Of a DNA stretch of 64,000 nucleotides, positions 27,620 to 36,390 are shown piece by piece. The stretch comes from Calothrix anomala FACHB-343. GTDB taxonomy: Bacteria; Cyanobacteriota; Cyanobacteriia; Cyanobacteriales; Nostocaceae. The position numbers were made by a program, and so were the translations under genes. Where the stretch lies: positions 1 to 64,000 of the forward strand of contig NZ_JACJQG010000050.1 in NCBI RefSeq assembly GCF_014696435.1. Reading direction: 5' to 3'. The notes beneath the pieces were generated by a model. That model did no database searches. It was given only the letters and a program-made list of their open reading frames with translations, and was not told the DNA's origin. Position 1 is the stretch's first letter; each line of letters begins with the position of its first letter.

Positions 27620-29425
27620 TTAAGCTACATATATATCATCTGATGGGTAACAATAGCGATTACGTCCTCTGTGTTTGGCATTATACAGGGCTTCATCGGC
27701 TGAAGCAATCAGTATATCTGGCTTGATTTCTAAAGCGGGGATGAGAGATGAAATTCCTAGACTAACTGTGACTATATCCTGTACCTCAGACTTGGCATGG
27801 GGAATCTTCAAATCTTGAATTGCTTGTTGAATATTTTTGGCTACTTGAATTGCTCCGAATAAATCAGTATTGGGGAGAAGTACAGAAAATTCTTCTCCAC
27901 CGAAACGGGCTACGAGATCTGCAGGACGATAAACTATTTGTTGGACTCTTTGAGCTATTTTGACTAGACAATCATCACCTTTGAGATGACCATAGTAGTC
28001 ATTATAGGATTTAAATTGATCGACATCAAATAAAATCAATGACAGGGGTTGTTGTTCTTTTAAAAGGCGATTCCATTCTGCTTGTAGTCGTCCATTGAAG
28101 CAGCGACGGTTAGCTACCTGTGTCAAACCATCTAGATTAACTAGTTTTTCGAGTTTCTGGTTTGCATCTTCTGCTTTTTCTTTGGCAATTAATAACTCTG
28201 CTGTTCTTTCTTGTACCCTTTGTTCTAAAGTTTCAAAAGATGTTTGTAACTGAAATGCCATGTTGTTAAACGATTTTGCTAGTTGACCTATTTCATCGTT
28301 TGAGTTAACTTTAGCACGGATATCTAAGTTACCTGTTGTAAATTGAAAAACTATATTTGTCAGGTAAATTATTGGTTTTGTTAGCAGTTCTCCAATGACA
28401 AAAGCAATAATTGTGACTATGCCGGCGATAATTGCAAATAGACACATTGCATCATGAATTTGCTTTTTCACAGGTGCTAAAGCCACAGTAATAGGCTGTG
28501 CAAATACCACAGACCAAGGTTTATATTTTAACTGAGAAATCGCAATCAAATTAACCCAATCGCCTGTTGCTGATAAAGATGCAATTAAATATGAATCTTG
28601 ATTGTCTAATGCCTGCTTAAGTTTTGATTCCTTAGTTGCCAATTCTTTAATAGGTGCATGAGGTAAACGCCGTTCTTTTTGCAATTGAGTGACAACATTC
28701 AAAGGTAAAGGCACAATTGATTTAAATAGCAGTTTTGGTGTAGTGCTATGTGCAAGATAAATATTATTTTCATCTAAAAGAATAGCAAAGGATTCTGCCC
28801 CAGATCTTTCAGTTTCTCGCGTTACTAACTGTTGGACAACAGTTGCATTGTATGCTACGCGCAATACACCTAATATCTTTCCTTGAGCATTACGAACTGG
28901 ACTGCTAAAAAAGAGCGTCACTAAATCGGGAATTGTTGGCGATAGTTTCATGGCAGAAACAAAGGATAACTTAGTTTGCAGTGGTTGTTGAAAATAATCT
29001 TCTACTGATTCATCTTTACCAATATTTAATGTAGATGTATCCAAGACATTTTTACCGTTTAAGTCAAGCAAAGCGTAGGAAAGAATATTAAGCATATCTT
29101 TGCGACTCAGACGAATTAATGTTTCTATCGCCAATTGCATTTCGGGGCTATTATTTCGCTGTTTGGGTGGTAAATTGAGGTATTGTGCCAACCCTGGAAG
29201 AATAGCTTCTACGCGCACAGCATCAAGATTTTCATCAATAAAAGCATCGATTCTGTAAGTTGTTTCTTTCGCAGCAGCAGATAGAGCTTGTTGCGCGTTG
29301 CTAGTTAATGCTTTTTCAGTTGTCTGTTTATTGATAAATGCTAATAAAAGCAATGGAATCAAAGCTACAATGAGAAACGAAGCAATTAACTTTGTCCGAA
29401 TGCCACCCAAAAAAGTCTGCTGCAT
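27620..29425 (-). CDS. Membrane diguanylate cyclase (dCache-HAMP-GGDEF)
   Basis: A 601-aa protein. TM1 at about 13-31; a periplasmic Cache-type sensor at about 35-315 (YFQQPLQTKLSFVSAMKLSPT and GVLRVAYNATVVQQL are typical of dCache_1); TM2 at about 323-345; HAMP at about 346-395; a short coiled coil; and GGDEF at about 430-595. The active site is GGEEF (509-513), with an RPAD inhibitory I-site at 500-503, five residues upstream. It should therefore be an active, product-inhibited cyclase making c-di-GMP from two GTP. It starts 9 bp after the stop of a substrate-binding lipoprotein gene, so the two form an operon and the binding protein may feed its sensor. Confidence 0.93.
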   Translation of the reverse strand: MQQTFLGGIRTKLIASFLIVALIPLLLLAFINKQTTEKALTSNAQQALSAAAKETTYRIDAFIDENLDAVRVEAILPGLAQYLNLPPKQRNNSPEMQLAIETLIRLSRKDMLNILSYALLDLNGKNVLDTSTLNIGKDESVEDYFQQPLQTKLSFVSAMKLSPTIPDLVTLFFSSPVRNAQGKILGVLRVAYNATVVQQLVTRETERSGAESFAILLDENNIYLAHSTTPKLLFKSIVPLPLNVVTQLQKERRLPHAPIKELATKESKLKQALDNQDSYLIASLSATGDWVNLIAISQLKYKPWSVVFAQPITVALAPVKKQIHDAMCLFAIIAGIVTIIAFVIGELLTKPIIYLTNIVFQFTTGNLDIRAKVNSNDEIGQLAKSFNNMAFQLQTSFETLEQRVQERTAELLIAKEKAEDANQKLEKLVNLDGLTQVANRRCFNGRLQAEWNRLLKEQQPLSLILFDVDQFKSYNDYYGHLKGDDCLVKIAQRVQQIVYRPADLVARFGGEEFSVLLPNTDLFGAIQVAKNIQQAIQDLKIPHAKSEVQDIVTVSLGISSLIPALEIKPDILIASADEALYNAKHRGRNRYCYPSDDIYVA

Positions 29426-29434
29426 GGCTATATC

Positions 29435-30418
29435 TTAAGAAGGATTTTGCAAAAAGGAAGAATTAAACAAATTCTTTAGTTCAGGAAGGCGCGTTACGTT
29501 CCCAGAGCGAATAAAAAAATCTGCATATATCTCAGCAGTTTTGTAGATAGAATTCGGGTTACTAGATTGAAATAATTTTTTATTTTCTGCCAAATCTGTT
29601 AAGCTTACTCCCTCTAATGAAAGTTTATTGCTAGGAATTTTTAAGGCTTTGCTGATGATAGCGTTTCCTTCTTGAATATTTGCTTTCCAGTAGTTTGAGG
29701 CTTGCAGCCATCCGCGCACAAATCCACGAATATCTTCGGGGCGATCGCGAATTATATCTTGGCGAAAGATTATCATATCTAAAATTAAGCCAGGGGTTTG
29801 TTTGCTGGTAAATAAGATATGTTCCCCTAATTTAATAGCTTTAGAAACATGGGGTTGCCAAGTATGTCCGGCTTGAATAACATTATTTTTCAGGTGTTGA
29901 GGAATTTCTAAAGCTTCTGCTTGAACTAACTTCACATCATCACTAGTTAATTTGCCAGTTTTCAACATCTCAGTTCCAAAAACTTCGCTAAAACCGCCTA
30001 AATTCACACCGAGCTTTTTTCCTTTTAAGTCAGCTATGGTTTGAATTTGTGATTGAGCAACTACTACATCTGCTCCTGTTGATTCATCTATAACCATCAC
30101 GCCTTGTATATCAGGATTTGTGGCACTCAAGATAATAAAACTTCCCAAGGATAATGAAATACCATCATACTTACCTGCACTAAAATTTGCTTGCTCTAAT
30201 TTGGTGTGTCGTTTATAAATTAATTCCACATCTACGCCTTGGGCTTTGAATAAGCCTTTTTCTTGAGCAATCAAGCCTGGATATTCACCAACAAAAGATC
30301 CAAATTGTACTTTCAAGGGAGGGCGTTTAAATTCTTTCGATGCTGAATGATGACAAGCAAATAGCAACCAGGCGCTAATCAGACAAATACTAAGATATTT
30401 AAATATTTTTAACATCAT
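29435..30418 (-). CDS. NMT1/THI5-like (SsuA-type) substrate-binding lipoprotein
   Basis: A 327-aa protein with a lipoprotein signal (LLFAC lipobox at about residues 18-22). The fold is that of type II periplasmic binding proteins of the NMT1/SsuA/TauA group: VQFGSFVGEYPGLIAQEKGLFKAQGVDVELIY, then SLSLGSFIILSATNPDIQG, and the hinge TIADLKGKKLGVNLGGFSEVF. Such proteins usually feed ABC importers for sulphonates, nitrate or thiamine precursors. Here no ABC permease or ATPase is present; instead the next gene is a Cache-GGDEF diguanylate cyclase. It may act as a ligand sensor for that enzyme. Ligand unknown. Confidence 0.88.
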   Translation of the reverse strand: MMLKIFKYLSICLISAWLLFACHHSASKEFKRPPLKVQFGSFVGEYPGLIAQEKGLFKAQGVDVELIYKRHTKLEQANFSAGKYDGISLSLGSFIILSATNPDIQGVMVIDESTGADVVVAQSQIQTIADLKGKKLGVNLGGFSEVFGTEMLKTGKLTSDDVKLVQAEALEIPQHLKNNVIQAGHTWQPHVSKAIKLGEHILFTSKQTPGLILDMIIFRQDIIRDRPEDIRGFVRGWLQASNYWKANIQEGNAIISKALKIPSNKLSLEGVSLTDLAENKKLFQSSNPNSIYKTAEIYADFFIRSGNVTRLPELKNLFNSSFLQNPS

Positions 30419-30469
30419 ATAATGCTTGATATTTTCTAGTTATGGCTGATAAAAGCTGCTAAATAGTCT

Positions 30470-30574
30470 ATGAAAAAAATATTATCCGTTTTCATAGTGT
30501 TCTTAATTTTTTGTAGCACTTTGTTAACTTCCGATATTCTGGCTAATGAACTAAATAGAAGCGTAAATAGTTAA
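30470..30574 (+). CDS. Possible 34-aa secreted peptide or 5' gene remnant
   Basis: ATG at 30470 opens a 34-codon frame. Its product begins MKKILSVFIVFLIFCSTLL and continues TSDILANELNRSVNS, with a textbook signal peptide and an ALA-like site (ILA-NE). It lies in the gap upstream of the divergent binding-protein gene. Either it is a small secreted peptide or the preserved 5' end of a lost gene. No clear Shine-Dalgarno is visible and no similar sequence is in the window. Confidence 0.35.
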   Translation: MKKILSVFIVFLIFCSTLLTSDILANELNRSVNS

Positions 30575-30789
30575 AGCTTTGTATTCTAGCCTTCTGAGGA
30601 AGCTAGCAAGAACTTCTCAAAGGGAGTAATTTAGTCTGTAAATCAGCACTGGAGTGTTTACTCACAAAATGATTGACAAATTTTTATATGACACAGGGTA
30701 AGCCTAATCTAAATTCTCAGTAGAAGCGGAAATAAGTATGGTAAAAATAGGTGAAAAATGTAGTCAAAATTACGATATTTATGAGCATA

Positions 30790-30881
30790 CTTTGATTTTT
30801 TAGATATAGAATACTAGTTAATTGCCATAAGCAACTCTGTATTAACATCTAAAAAATAAGCGGTCAATTTCAGTGAAACTA
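30790..30881. repeat. Flanking repeat, copy A (TTTTTTAGAT palindrome)
   Basis: It starts CTTTGATTTTTTAGATATAG and contains ACTCTGTATTAACATCTAAAA. The ends TTTTTTAGAT/ATCTAAAAAA are inverted. It matches 36272-36364 in the same orientation along most of its length, with the stretch from ACTCTGTATT to AAAAAAT nearly identical. Confidence 0.75.
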
Positions 30882-30934
30882 CTTAATGTAATTAGGGCGG
30901 TGCAATTAAAAATAGTTGGAGAAAGCTGTCAATA

Positions 30935-30998
30935 GTCAGTAGAGACGCGATTAATCGCGTCTGTACAATAGTCATTTGTCATTTGTCATTTGTCATTC
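30935..30998. repeat. GACGCGATT hairpin and TTTGTCA heptamers
   Basis: GAGACGCGATTAATCGCGTC forms a perfect palindrome followed by TGTACAATAGTC, then three to four copies of TTTGTCA. The same combination is seen at 3983 and 39255. Confidence 0.7.
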
Positions 30999-31029
30999 GC
31001 ACTTTGCAAATAGCGGTGATATTGGCTTG

Positions 31030-34000
31030 TTATTGCCACCATCGCCCTATATCCGCGATCGCACGCGCAACTTCTACCGTTGCCGCTTCACTACCCAATG
31101 CAAAGATAACTGGAAAGAGTTCCTTGATACTGGGTAACAAAATAGGGCGAGTATGCAGGGATAAATTATGAAGAGTATCTCGCCACAGGGGGAAAAGTTC
31201 CGTTGCTGATATTGGTGATAAACCTAATGCAGTCAGAATGGAAACGCGATACTGCACATTCTCAATCGCCTTAGCAGCTGTGATTGCTTCTGGTAGTAAT
31301 TCTGCTGGTAGTTGCTTGATTAATATACTCAAAATCTTAGCGCGATCGCGCTCATTCTGAATTTCTCTGGTAGTGGTGATTGCTTCTGGTAACAATTCTG
31401 GTAGTTGCTCGGCTAATGCAATCATAACTGGGGCGCGATCGCTTTCATATTCAATTGCTCTAGCGGCGGTGAGTACTTGTGGTAAGAACTCTGGCGGTAG
31501 TTTCTTGACTAATGTCGCTAAAACTTCGGCGCGATAATGCTCAGAGTCAATCGCCATAGTTGTATTGAATACTTCTGGTAATAATTCTGTTGGTAGTTTC
31601 TCGGTTAATGCAATTAAAACTTGGGTGCGATATTCCTCATTCTCAATTACTGTAGCGGCGGTGAGTGCTTCTTTTAACAATTCTGCTGGTAGTTTCTCGG
31701 CTAATGTTACCAAAATTTCGGCGCGTAAGTCTTCATAATCGTCAATCGCCTGAGCTGCGGTGAGTGCTTCTGACATACAATCTGGTAGTCGTTCTCCTAA
31801 TACCATCAAGGCTTGAGCTTGAAAATACTTGATTTCCAGTTCTCTAGCCACAGTGAGAGCTTCGGGTAATAATTCTGGTGGTAAACTTGGGACTAATGCA
31901 CTCAAGACTTCGGCACGATCATACTCATCCTCAATTGCCTTAACGCTGGACAGTGCTTCTGGTAATAATTCTGGTAGTTTTTCGGCTAATATCTGCATAC
32001 CTTTGGCGCGATCGCGCTCATTCTCAATTCCCCTCGCGACAGCAAGCGCTTCTGGTATACAATCAGGTAGTTTTTGCATTAATGCACTCAAAATTTGAAC
32101 GCGAGAATAATCATTTTGAATTGCTCTAGCAATGGTGAGTGCTTCTTTTAACAACTCTGGTGGGAGTTTTTCGGCTAATGCAATCAGCACTTGGGCGCGA
32201 TATTGTTCGTCTTCAATTGCTTGTAAAATTGAGATTGCTTCTGGTAATGACTGTGCTGGGAGTTTTGCGGCTAAATTTTTGAGAACTAGAGTGCGATCGC
32301 TTTCATACTGAATCGCCCTCGTTAGTTTCAATGCTTCTAGTAACAAATCTGGCGATACTTTCTCTGTGAATACACTTGTAGCTTGGGCGCGATACTGTTC
32401 ATCATCAATTGCTTTTAAAGCTGAGAGTGCTTTTGGTAACAACTCTGCTGGCATTTTTTCCGTTAATGCACTGAGGAAAGGAGCGCGCTCGCTTTCATAA
32501 TGAATCGTCTTCGCCACAGTTAGCGCTTCTAGCAGTAATTCTGGTTGCTTGTCAGCTAATTTACTCAGAACTTTAATGCGACAGTTTTTATCTTCAATTG
32601 CTCTAGCGGCTGAGAGTGCTTTTGGTAACAACTCTGGTGATAGATGCTCGGCTAATGCTATCAAGAGTGAGGCGCGAGAATATTCATCCTGAGCCATAGC
32701 CATAGTCAGAGCTTCTGATAACAAATCTGGTGTGAGTTTGTCGGCTAATGCAATCAAGACTTCGGCATAATACCACTCAATATCCATTGACTTGACGGCG
32801 GAGAGTGCTTCTGGCAATAAATCTAGTGGTAGTTTTTCGGCTAATATTCTCAAGGCTTCAGCACGATATTTATCATCCTTAATTTCCCTAGCAGAGGTGA
32901 CTGCTTTCAGGTACAAATCTGCTGGTAGTTTCTCGGCTAATGCTATCAAGGTAGAAACGCGATACCTTTCTTCTTCAATTGCTATCCAGATAGCGATCGC
33001 TTTTGGTGATAAAAATGATGGTATTCCAGAGTGAGGTCTGTTAATTAAGGGTATAGAGGTATAATATATTTCTCGCTCCATTGCCATGAAGAGGGAGAGA
33101 GCTTCTGGTAATAACTCTGGTAATCTCTGAGATAAAGCTATCAGCGTACAGGCACGATATTGCTCATCCGTAATTACTCTAGCAGCATTGAGTAATTTCG
33201 GTAACAATTCTGGTGGTAGTTTATCGGCTAATGTTATCAAAACGGGAGCGAGACAACGCTCATCCGTAATTACTCTAGCAGCATTGAGTGCTTCTGGTAA
33301 CAATTCTGGTGGTAAATTATCGATTAATGTTATCAAACTAGAAGTGCAATCGCTTGCATAGTTAATCGTGTTCACCGCCGAAAGTACTTCTGGTAAGAAC
33401 TCTGGTGCTAAATGTGGATTCTCGGCTAATGCTATTAAAGCGTAAGTGCGATCGCTTTCATTCTCAATCGCTCTAGCGGCGGAAAAAGCTTGTGGTAGTA
33501 ACTCTGGGGTTAATTTTGGTGCTAATATTCTCAAAGCTGTCGCGCGATCGCGCTCATATTCAATCGACTTAGCAATTAACAGCGCTTCTGGTAACAATTT
33601 TGGTAGTTTCTCAGCGAATGCAATCAGCACTTCGACACGATATAACTCATACTTAATCGCCTTAGCAGATGAAAGTAATTCTGGCGATACTTCTTGTAGT
33701 TTTCCTGATAATGCTATCAGAAAATCAGCGTAATACTTCTCATCTTGAATCGCGTTAGTAATAGTAATTGCTTCAGATATAGCGATTTGCTCTAAATTTG
33801 CTGGCAGATAGTTAATTAATTCTGTAATCGCTGCTACTTTCTGTTTTAGTTCTGGTTTTTGCAAGGCGTAAGCTAATCCTTGCTCCGGAGTCCAGATTTT
33901 GTGTTTAACTAACCCTAGCAGCATTTTTGCAGGTAAATTAGCAGCCAAACTATTCAAAGAAGCTTTAATCAAAGCATAGCGACATTGCAAACTTACCACA

Positions 34001-35649
34001 TGAGACAGCGTTGATTCACTCCAATTCGCCTCAGCTAATTCCCAAGCGCGAGAAATATCGCGGATATAACCCCCCACTTGTCCAAGTTTTTCTTGTGCTG
34101 CATACCAGCCATTATTTCCTGTTACTGACTCTTCCCGGAATAAGGCGTGAATTTCTGCTATTTGTTGCGCTTTTTCTAAATGCCAAACTAAATTTTGATG
34201 AATGTAACCATCAGGAATTAAACTATGCCAAAAATTATTTTCTGTCTTTTCTTGATAACGTTTTAGTAGTTGGCTATGTGCATCAATTAAATCAATACCC
34301 ATCCCTGTAGGCGGAGATTGAGTTAAGCGACTACGAGCGACATCATGTAATAAGTCATGTAACCTATAAGCTTTAAATTTTACACCGCCAATAAATACAG
34401 GTGCATCAGATTGCAGTAAAGCATCATTCCACAGTAACTCTAAACATTCATTAGCTTCATCCTGAGATTTCATACCCCATAATGTCACCGCCATTGGTGC
34501 AGCTATGGTGACATCTTCTGGTAAAACGCCTAACCAAATAAAATTTTTCCAAGCTTCTTTATCATAGTCTTGCAAAGCTTTTAAACTTAAATTAAAAGTC
34601 GCTTCTAATGAATTTTCTTGACGCGGCCCGTATAATACTTTTAAATTAGCAACTTCTTGCTTTAAAGCTGTTTCTAACTTCTCCCATGTAATACCCCATT
34701 TAACTCTAGCGGCTATCAAATTCAGAGCAATTGGCAGATATCCTACAGTTTCAGCTACTCTTAAAGCCTCTGGTTTTTCTACTTCTGTAATTTCTCGTCC
34801 TAAAGATTTAGCAAGTAATTCTAGAGATTCTGCTGGCGTCATCAAATTTAATTCTTGCAAATGAGCGCCCACAGTATTAGCCACATCAGCACGCCGGGAA
34901 GTAATTAATAATTGAGATTGGGAACCCGCTACCATAAAGGGTTTAACTTTCTCTGGTTCCCAAGCATCATCTACTACTAATAAAACAGCTTTATTATGTA
35001 ATAAACTGCGTAAATGGGCTGAGGTTCCTTCTATATTCACAGCACGAAATTCATAGTCGCCTAAAGCTTGTACCCAGCTACTAAGTAGAGCGAGAATATC
35101 TGGTTCTTGTCCTAAAGTTGCCCAAAGTACGCCACCTGAAAAACGTTTTTGAATATCATCATCGTGCGCAATAGCTGTAATTAAAGTTGTTTTACCTATG
35201 CCACCTAAACCGTGAATGGCACTAATTAATAATGCACCATTATCAGATGTATTTGCTAGTAACCGCGCTTTAATTTCTAAAGTAACTTGTGGACGATCGA
35301 CAAAACTAGCAGGTAAACTCGGAGCTTGAAAAGGCCTATCTATAGGGCGACGATAATTAATAGTTAAGCTACCTTCTACCCGCCCAACAATAATATTATG
35401 ATCGCCTTGGACATTTTGCACAACGTTTTCGTTACCAGAAATTGTTTGTGCTGTATGAGCAACTTGAATAGGAATATGGGGAGTTAAATTAGTTGGACAA
35501 TGCTGATTTAAGTTGGGTTGAGTTACTTCATTCTTTAATATTTGTCGCTGATGTTTTAATCGGCGACGTTTACCTGTGAAAACGCCAGCCAACTTAGAGA
35601 AAAAAAGTAATACTCGCTTCCATAACCTTTTTAAGCTGCTTTGTGGCAC
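31030..35649 (-). CDS. NLR-like STAND ATPase: amyloid-type motif, NB-ARC, 27-repeat alpha-solenoid
   Basis: A 1539-aa protein. Residues 1-40 are basic and amphipathic. Residues 69-98 form a G/N-rich motif (TISG, NVVQNVQGD, IIVGRVEG, TIN) shared with the gene upstream. NB-ARC spans about 115-480: P-loop GLGGIGKTT (147-155), Walker B VLLVVDDAW (222-230), RNBS-B LLITSRR, GLPL-like GYLPIALNL, and MHD-like LHDLLHD. From about 620 to 1485 I count 27 tandem 31-32-residue units (LLPEAL, AIxxExxRAxxLxALAEKLP), a helical solenoid for ligand sensing. Such proteins oligomerise with ATP to trigger effectors, often in phage defence or regulated cell death. The likely effector is 35815-36264, 165 bp upstream on the same strand. 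Confidence 0.92.
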   Translation of the reverse strand: MPQSSLKRLWKRVLLFFSKLAGVFTGKRRRLKHQRQILKNEVTQPNLNQHCPTNLTPHIPIQVAHTAQTISGNENVVQNVQGDHNIIVGRVEGSLTINYRRPIDRPFQAPSLPASFVDRPQVTLEIKARLLANTSDNGALLISAIHGLGGIGKTTLITAIAHDDDIQKRFSGGVLWATLGQEPDILALLSSWVQALGDYEFRAVNIEGTSAHLRSLLHNKAVLLVVDDAWEPEKVKPFMVAGSQSQLLITSRRADVANTVGAHLQELNLMTPAESLELLAKSLGREITEVEKPEALRVAETVGYLPIALNLIAARVKWGITWEKLETALKQEVANLKVLYGPRQENSLEATFNLSLKALQDYDKEAWKNFIWLGVLPEDVTIAAPMAVTLWGMKSQDEANECLELLWNDALLQSDAPVFIGGVKFKAYRLHDLLHDVARSRLTQSPPTGMGIDLIDAHSQLLKRYQEKTENNFWHSLIPDGYIHQNLVWHLEKAQQIAEIHALFREESVTGNNGWYAAQEKLGQVGGYIRDISRAWELAEANWSESTLSHVVSLQCRYALIKASLNSLAANLPAKMLLGLVKHKIWTPEQGLAYALQKPELKQKVAAITELINYLPANLEQIAISEAITITNAIQDEKYYADFLIALSGKLQEVSPELLSSAKAIKYELYRVEVLIAFAEKLPKLLPEALLIAKSIEYERDRATALRILAPKLTPELLPQAFSAARAIENESDRTYALIALAENPHLAPEFLPEVLSAVNTINYASDCTSSLITLIDNLPPELLPEALNAARVITDERCLAPVLITLADKLPPELLPKLLNAARVITDEQYRACTLIALSQRLPELLPEALSLFMAMEREIYYTSIPLINRPHSGIPSFLSPKAIAIWIAIEEERYRVSTLIALAEKLPADLYLKAVTSAREIKDDKYRAEALRILAEKLPLDLLPEALSAVKSMDIEWYYAEVLIALADKLTPDLLSEALTMAMAQDEYSRASLLIALAEHLSPELLPKALSAARAIEDKNCRIKVLSKLADKQPELLLEALTVAKTIHYESERAPFLSALTEKMPAELLPKALSALKAIDDEQYRAQATSVFTEKVSPDLLLEALKLTRAIQYESDRTLVLKNLAAKLPAQSLPEAISILQAIEDEQYRAQVLIALAEKLPPELLKEALTIARAIQNDYSRVQILSALMQKLPDCIPEALAVARGIENERDRAKGMQILAEKLPELLPEALSSVKAIEDEYDRAEVLSALVPSLPPELLPEALTVARELEIKYFQAQALMVLGERLPDCMSEALTAAQAIDDYEDLRAEILVTLAEKLPAELLKEALTAATVIENEEYRTQVLIALTEKLPTELLPEVFNTTMAIDSEHYRAEVLATLVKKLPPEFLPQVLTAARAIEYESDRAPVMIALAEQLPELLPEAITTTREIQNERDRAKILSILIKQLPAELLPEAITAAKAIENVQYRVSILTALGLSPISATELFPLWRDTLHNLSLHTRPILLPSIKELFPVIFALGSEAATVEVARAIADIGRWWQ

Positions 35650-35673
35650 TGTTTTAACTTCCTATATTTTAAT

Positions 35674-35789
35674 ACGGTTCAGTTAAAGTAAAATGCTGTT
35701 ATAAAGGTCATTTTTTTTAATGAACCGCCAAGACGCCAAGGACGCAGAGAGAAGAAAAAATCGAAGAAATTAATGCTTAACTGAACTGT
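35674..35789. repeat. 116-bp MITE-like element between effector and NLR genes
   Basis: The ends ACGGTTCAGTTAA (35674-35686) and TTAACTGAACTGT (35777-35789) are inverted with one mismatch. The interior carries GAACCGCCAAGACGCCAAGG, a text common in intergenic DNA of Nostocales. It separates the two genes of the module. Confidence 0.75.
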
Positions 35790-35814
35790 ATTTTTCTATA
35801 TTATGGCTGCTTTA

Positions 35815-36264
35815 CTAGTTAATAGTTGCATTACCTCCCACAGTACCAATTACTTTATTACCATCACCAGCAGTATTTTGAACTGAGTTATTATCACCAG
35901 AAATTGTTGTATTAAAGTTATTTACAACTTGAGCAATTGCTTCTGTATCTTCTTGCATTAATTTGGTAATTTCTGCCGCTAAATTTTTATCTTCATCAAT
36001 TAATTTTTTGAGTTGTTTTTGCAGCGTTTCTTTCGCATCTGCATCATCAGGCGAACTAGCTAATTCTTCGGCTGCACCTTTAGCCATTGGCTTGGCTTCT
36101 ACTTTTGGTTGCAGTTTACTCCACAAAGATTTCGCTTTTTCCCAGCTATTAGCACCCAAAGTTTCACCGAGTTTCTTAGCAGCTTCTTCTGCTGCTGTCT
36201 CTCCAGCTTTGAGCAAGTAGGGTAAAAATGGGGTGAGAAAAGTAGTTAAAGTTATTATATCCAT
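35815..36264 (-). CDS. Putative NLR-associated effector with C-terminal amyloid signalling motif
   Basis: A 149-aa protein. Residues 1-20 are hydrophobic (MDIITLTTFLTPFLPYLLKA), then a helical, alanine-rich region about 20-110 (WEKAKSLWSKLQ, DADAKETLQKQLKKLI, AAEITKLM). Residues 120-149 form a motif ending at the stop codon: TISGDNN-SVQN-TAGDGN-KVIG-TVGG-NATIN. It aligns without gaps to residues 69-98 of the downstream NLR, 17 of 30 identical. A helical domain with a hydrophobic first helix plus a C-terminal amyloid motif is the plan of HeLo/Bell-type membrane-active cell-death effectors; that assignment is my inference. The domain family itself I recognise only as frequent near cyanobacterial STAND genes. 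Confidence 0.8.
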   Translation of the reverse strand: MDIITLTTFLTPFLPYLLKAGETAAEEAAKKLGETLGANSWEKAKSLWSKLQPKVEAKPMAKGAAEELASSPDDADAKETLQKQLKKLIDEDKNLAAEITKLMQEDTEAIAQVVNNFNTTISGDNNSVQNTAGDGNKVIGTVGGNATIN

Positions 36265-36271
36265 TGGCTTA

Positions 36272-36364
36272 CTCTGATTTTTTAGACGTTAAATACTGGT
36301 CAATTTCTTAAGACCACTCTGTATTAACATCTAAAAAATCAGGGGTCAAACTCAGGGATAATAC
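36272..36364. repeat. Flanking repeat, copy B (TTTTTTAGAT palindrome)
   Basis: Direct copy of 30790-30881: CTCTGATTTTTTAGACGTTA then ACTCTGTATTAACATCTAAAA and GGGGTCAAACTCAGGGATAA. It ends 8 bp before the effector start codon, so it also forms that gene's leader. Copies A and B bracket the effector-NLR pair. Confidence 0.75.
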
Positions 36365-36390
36365 TGAGTTATACAGAAGCGATTAATCTA

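Noticed and set aside
34011-34310. 99-codon frame antisense to the NLR gene
   Set aside because: Shadow of the NLR reading frame; no start context.
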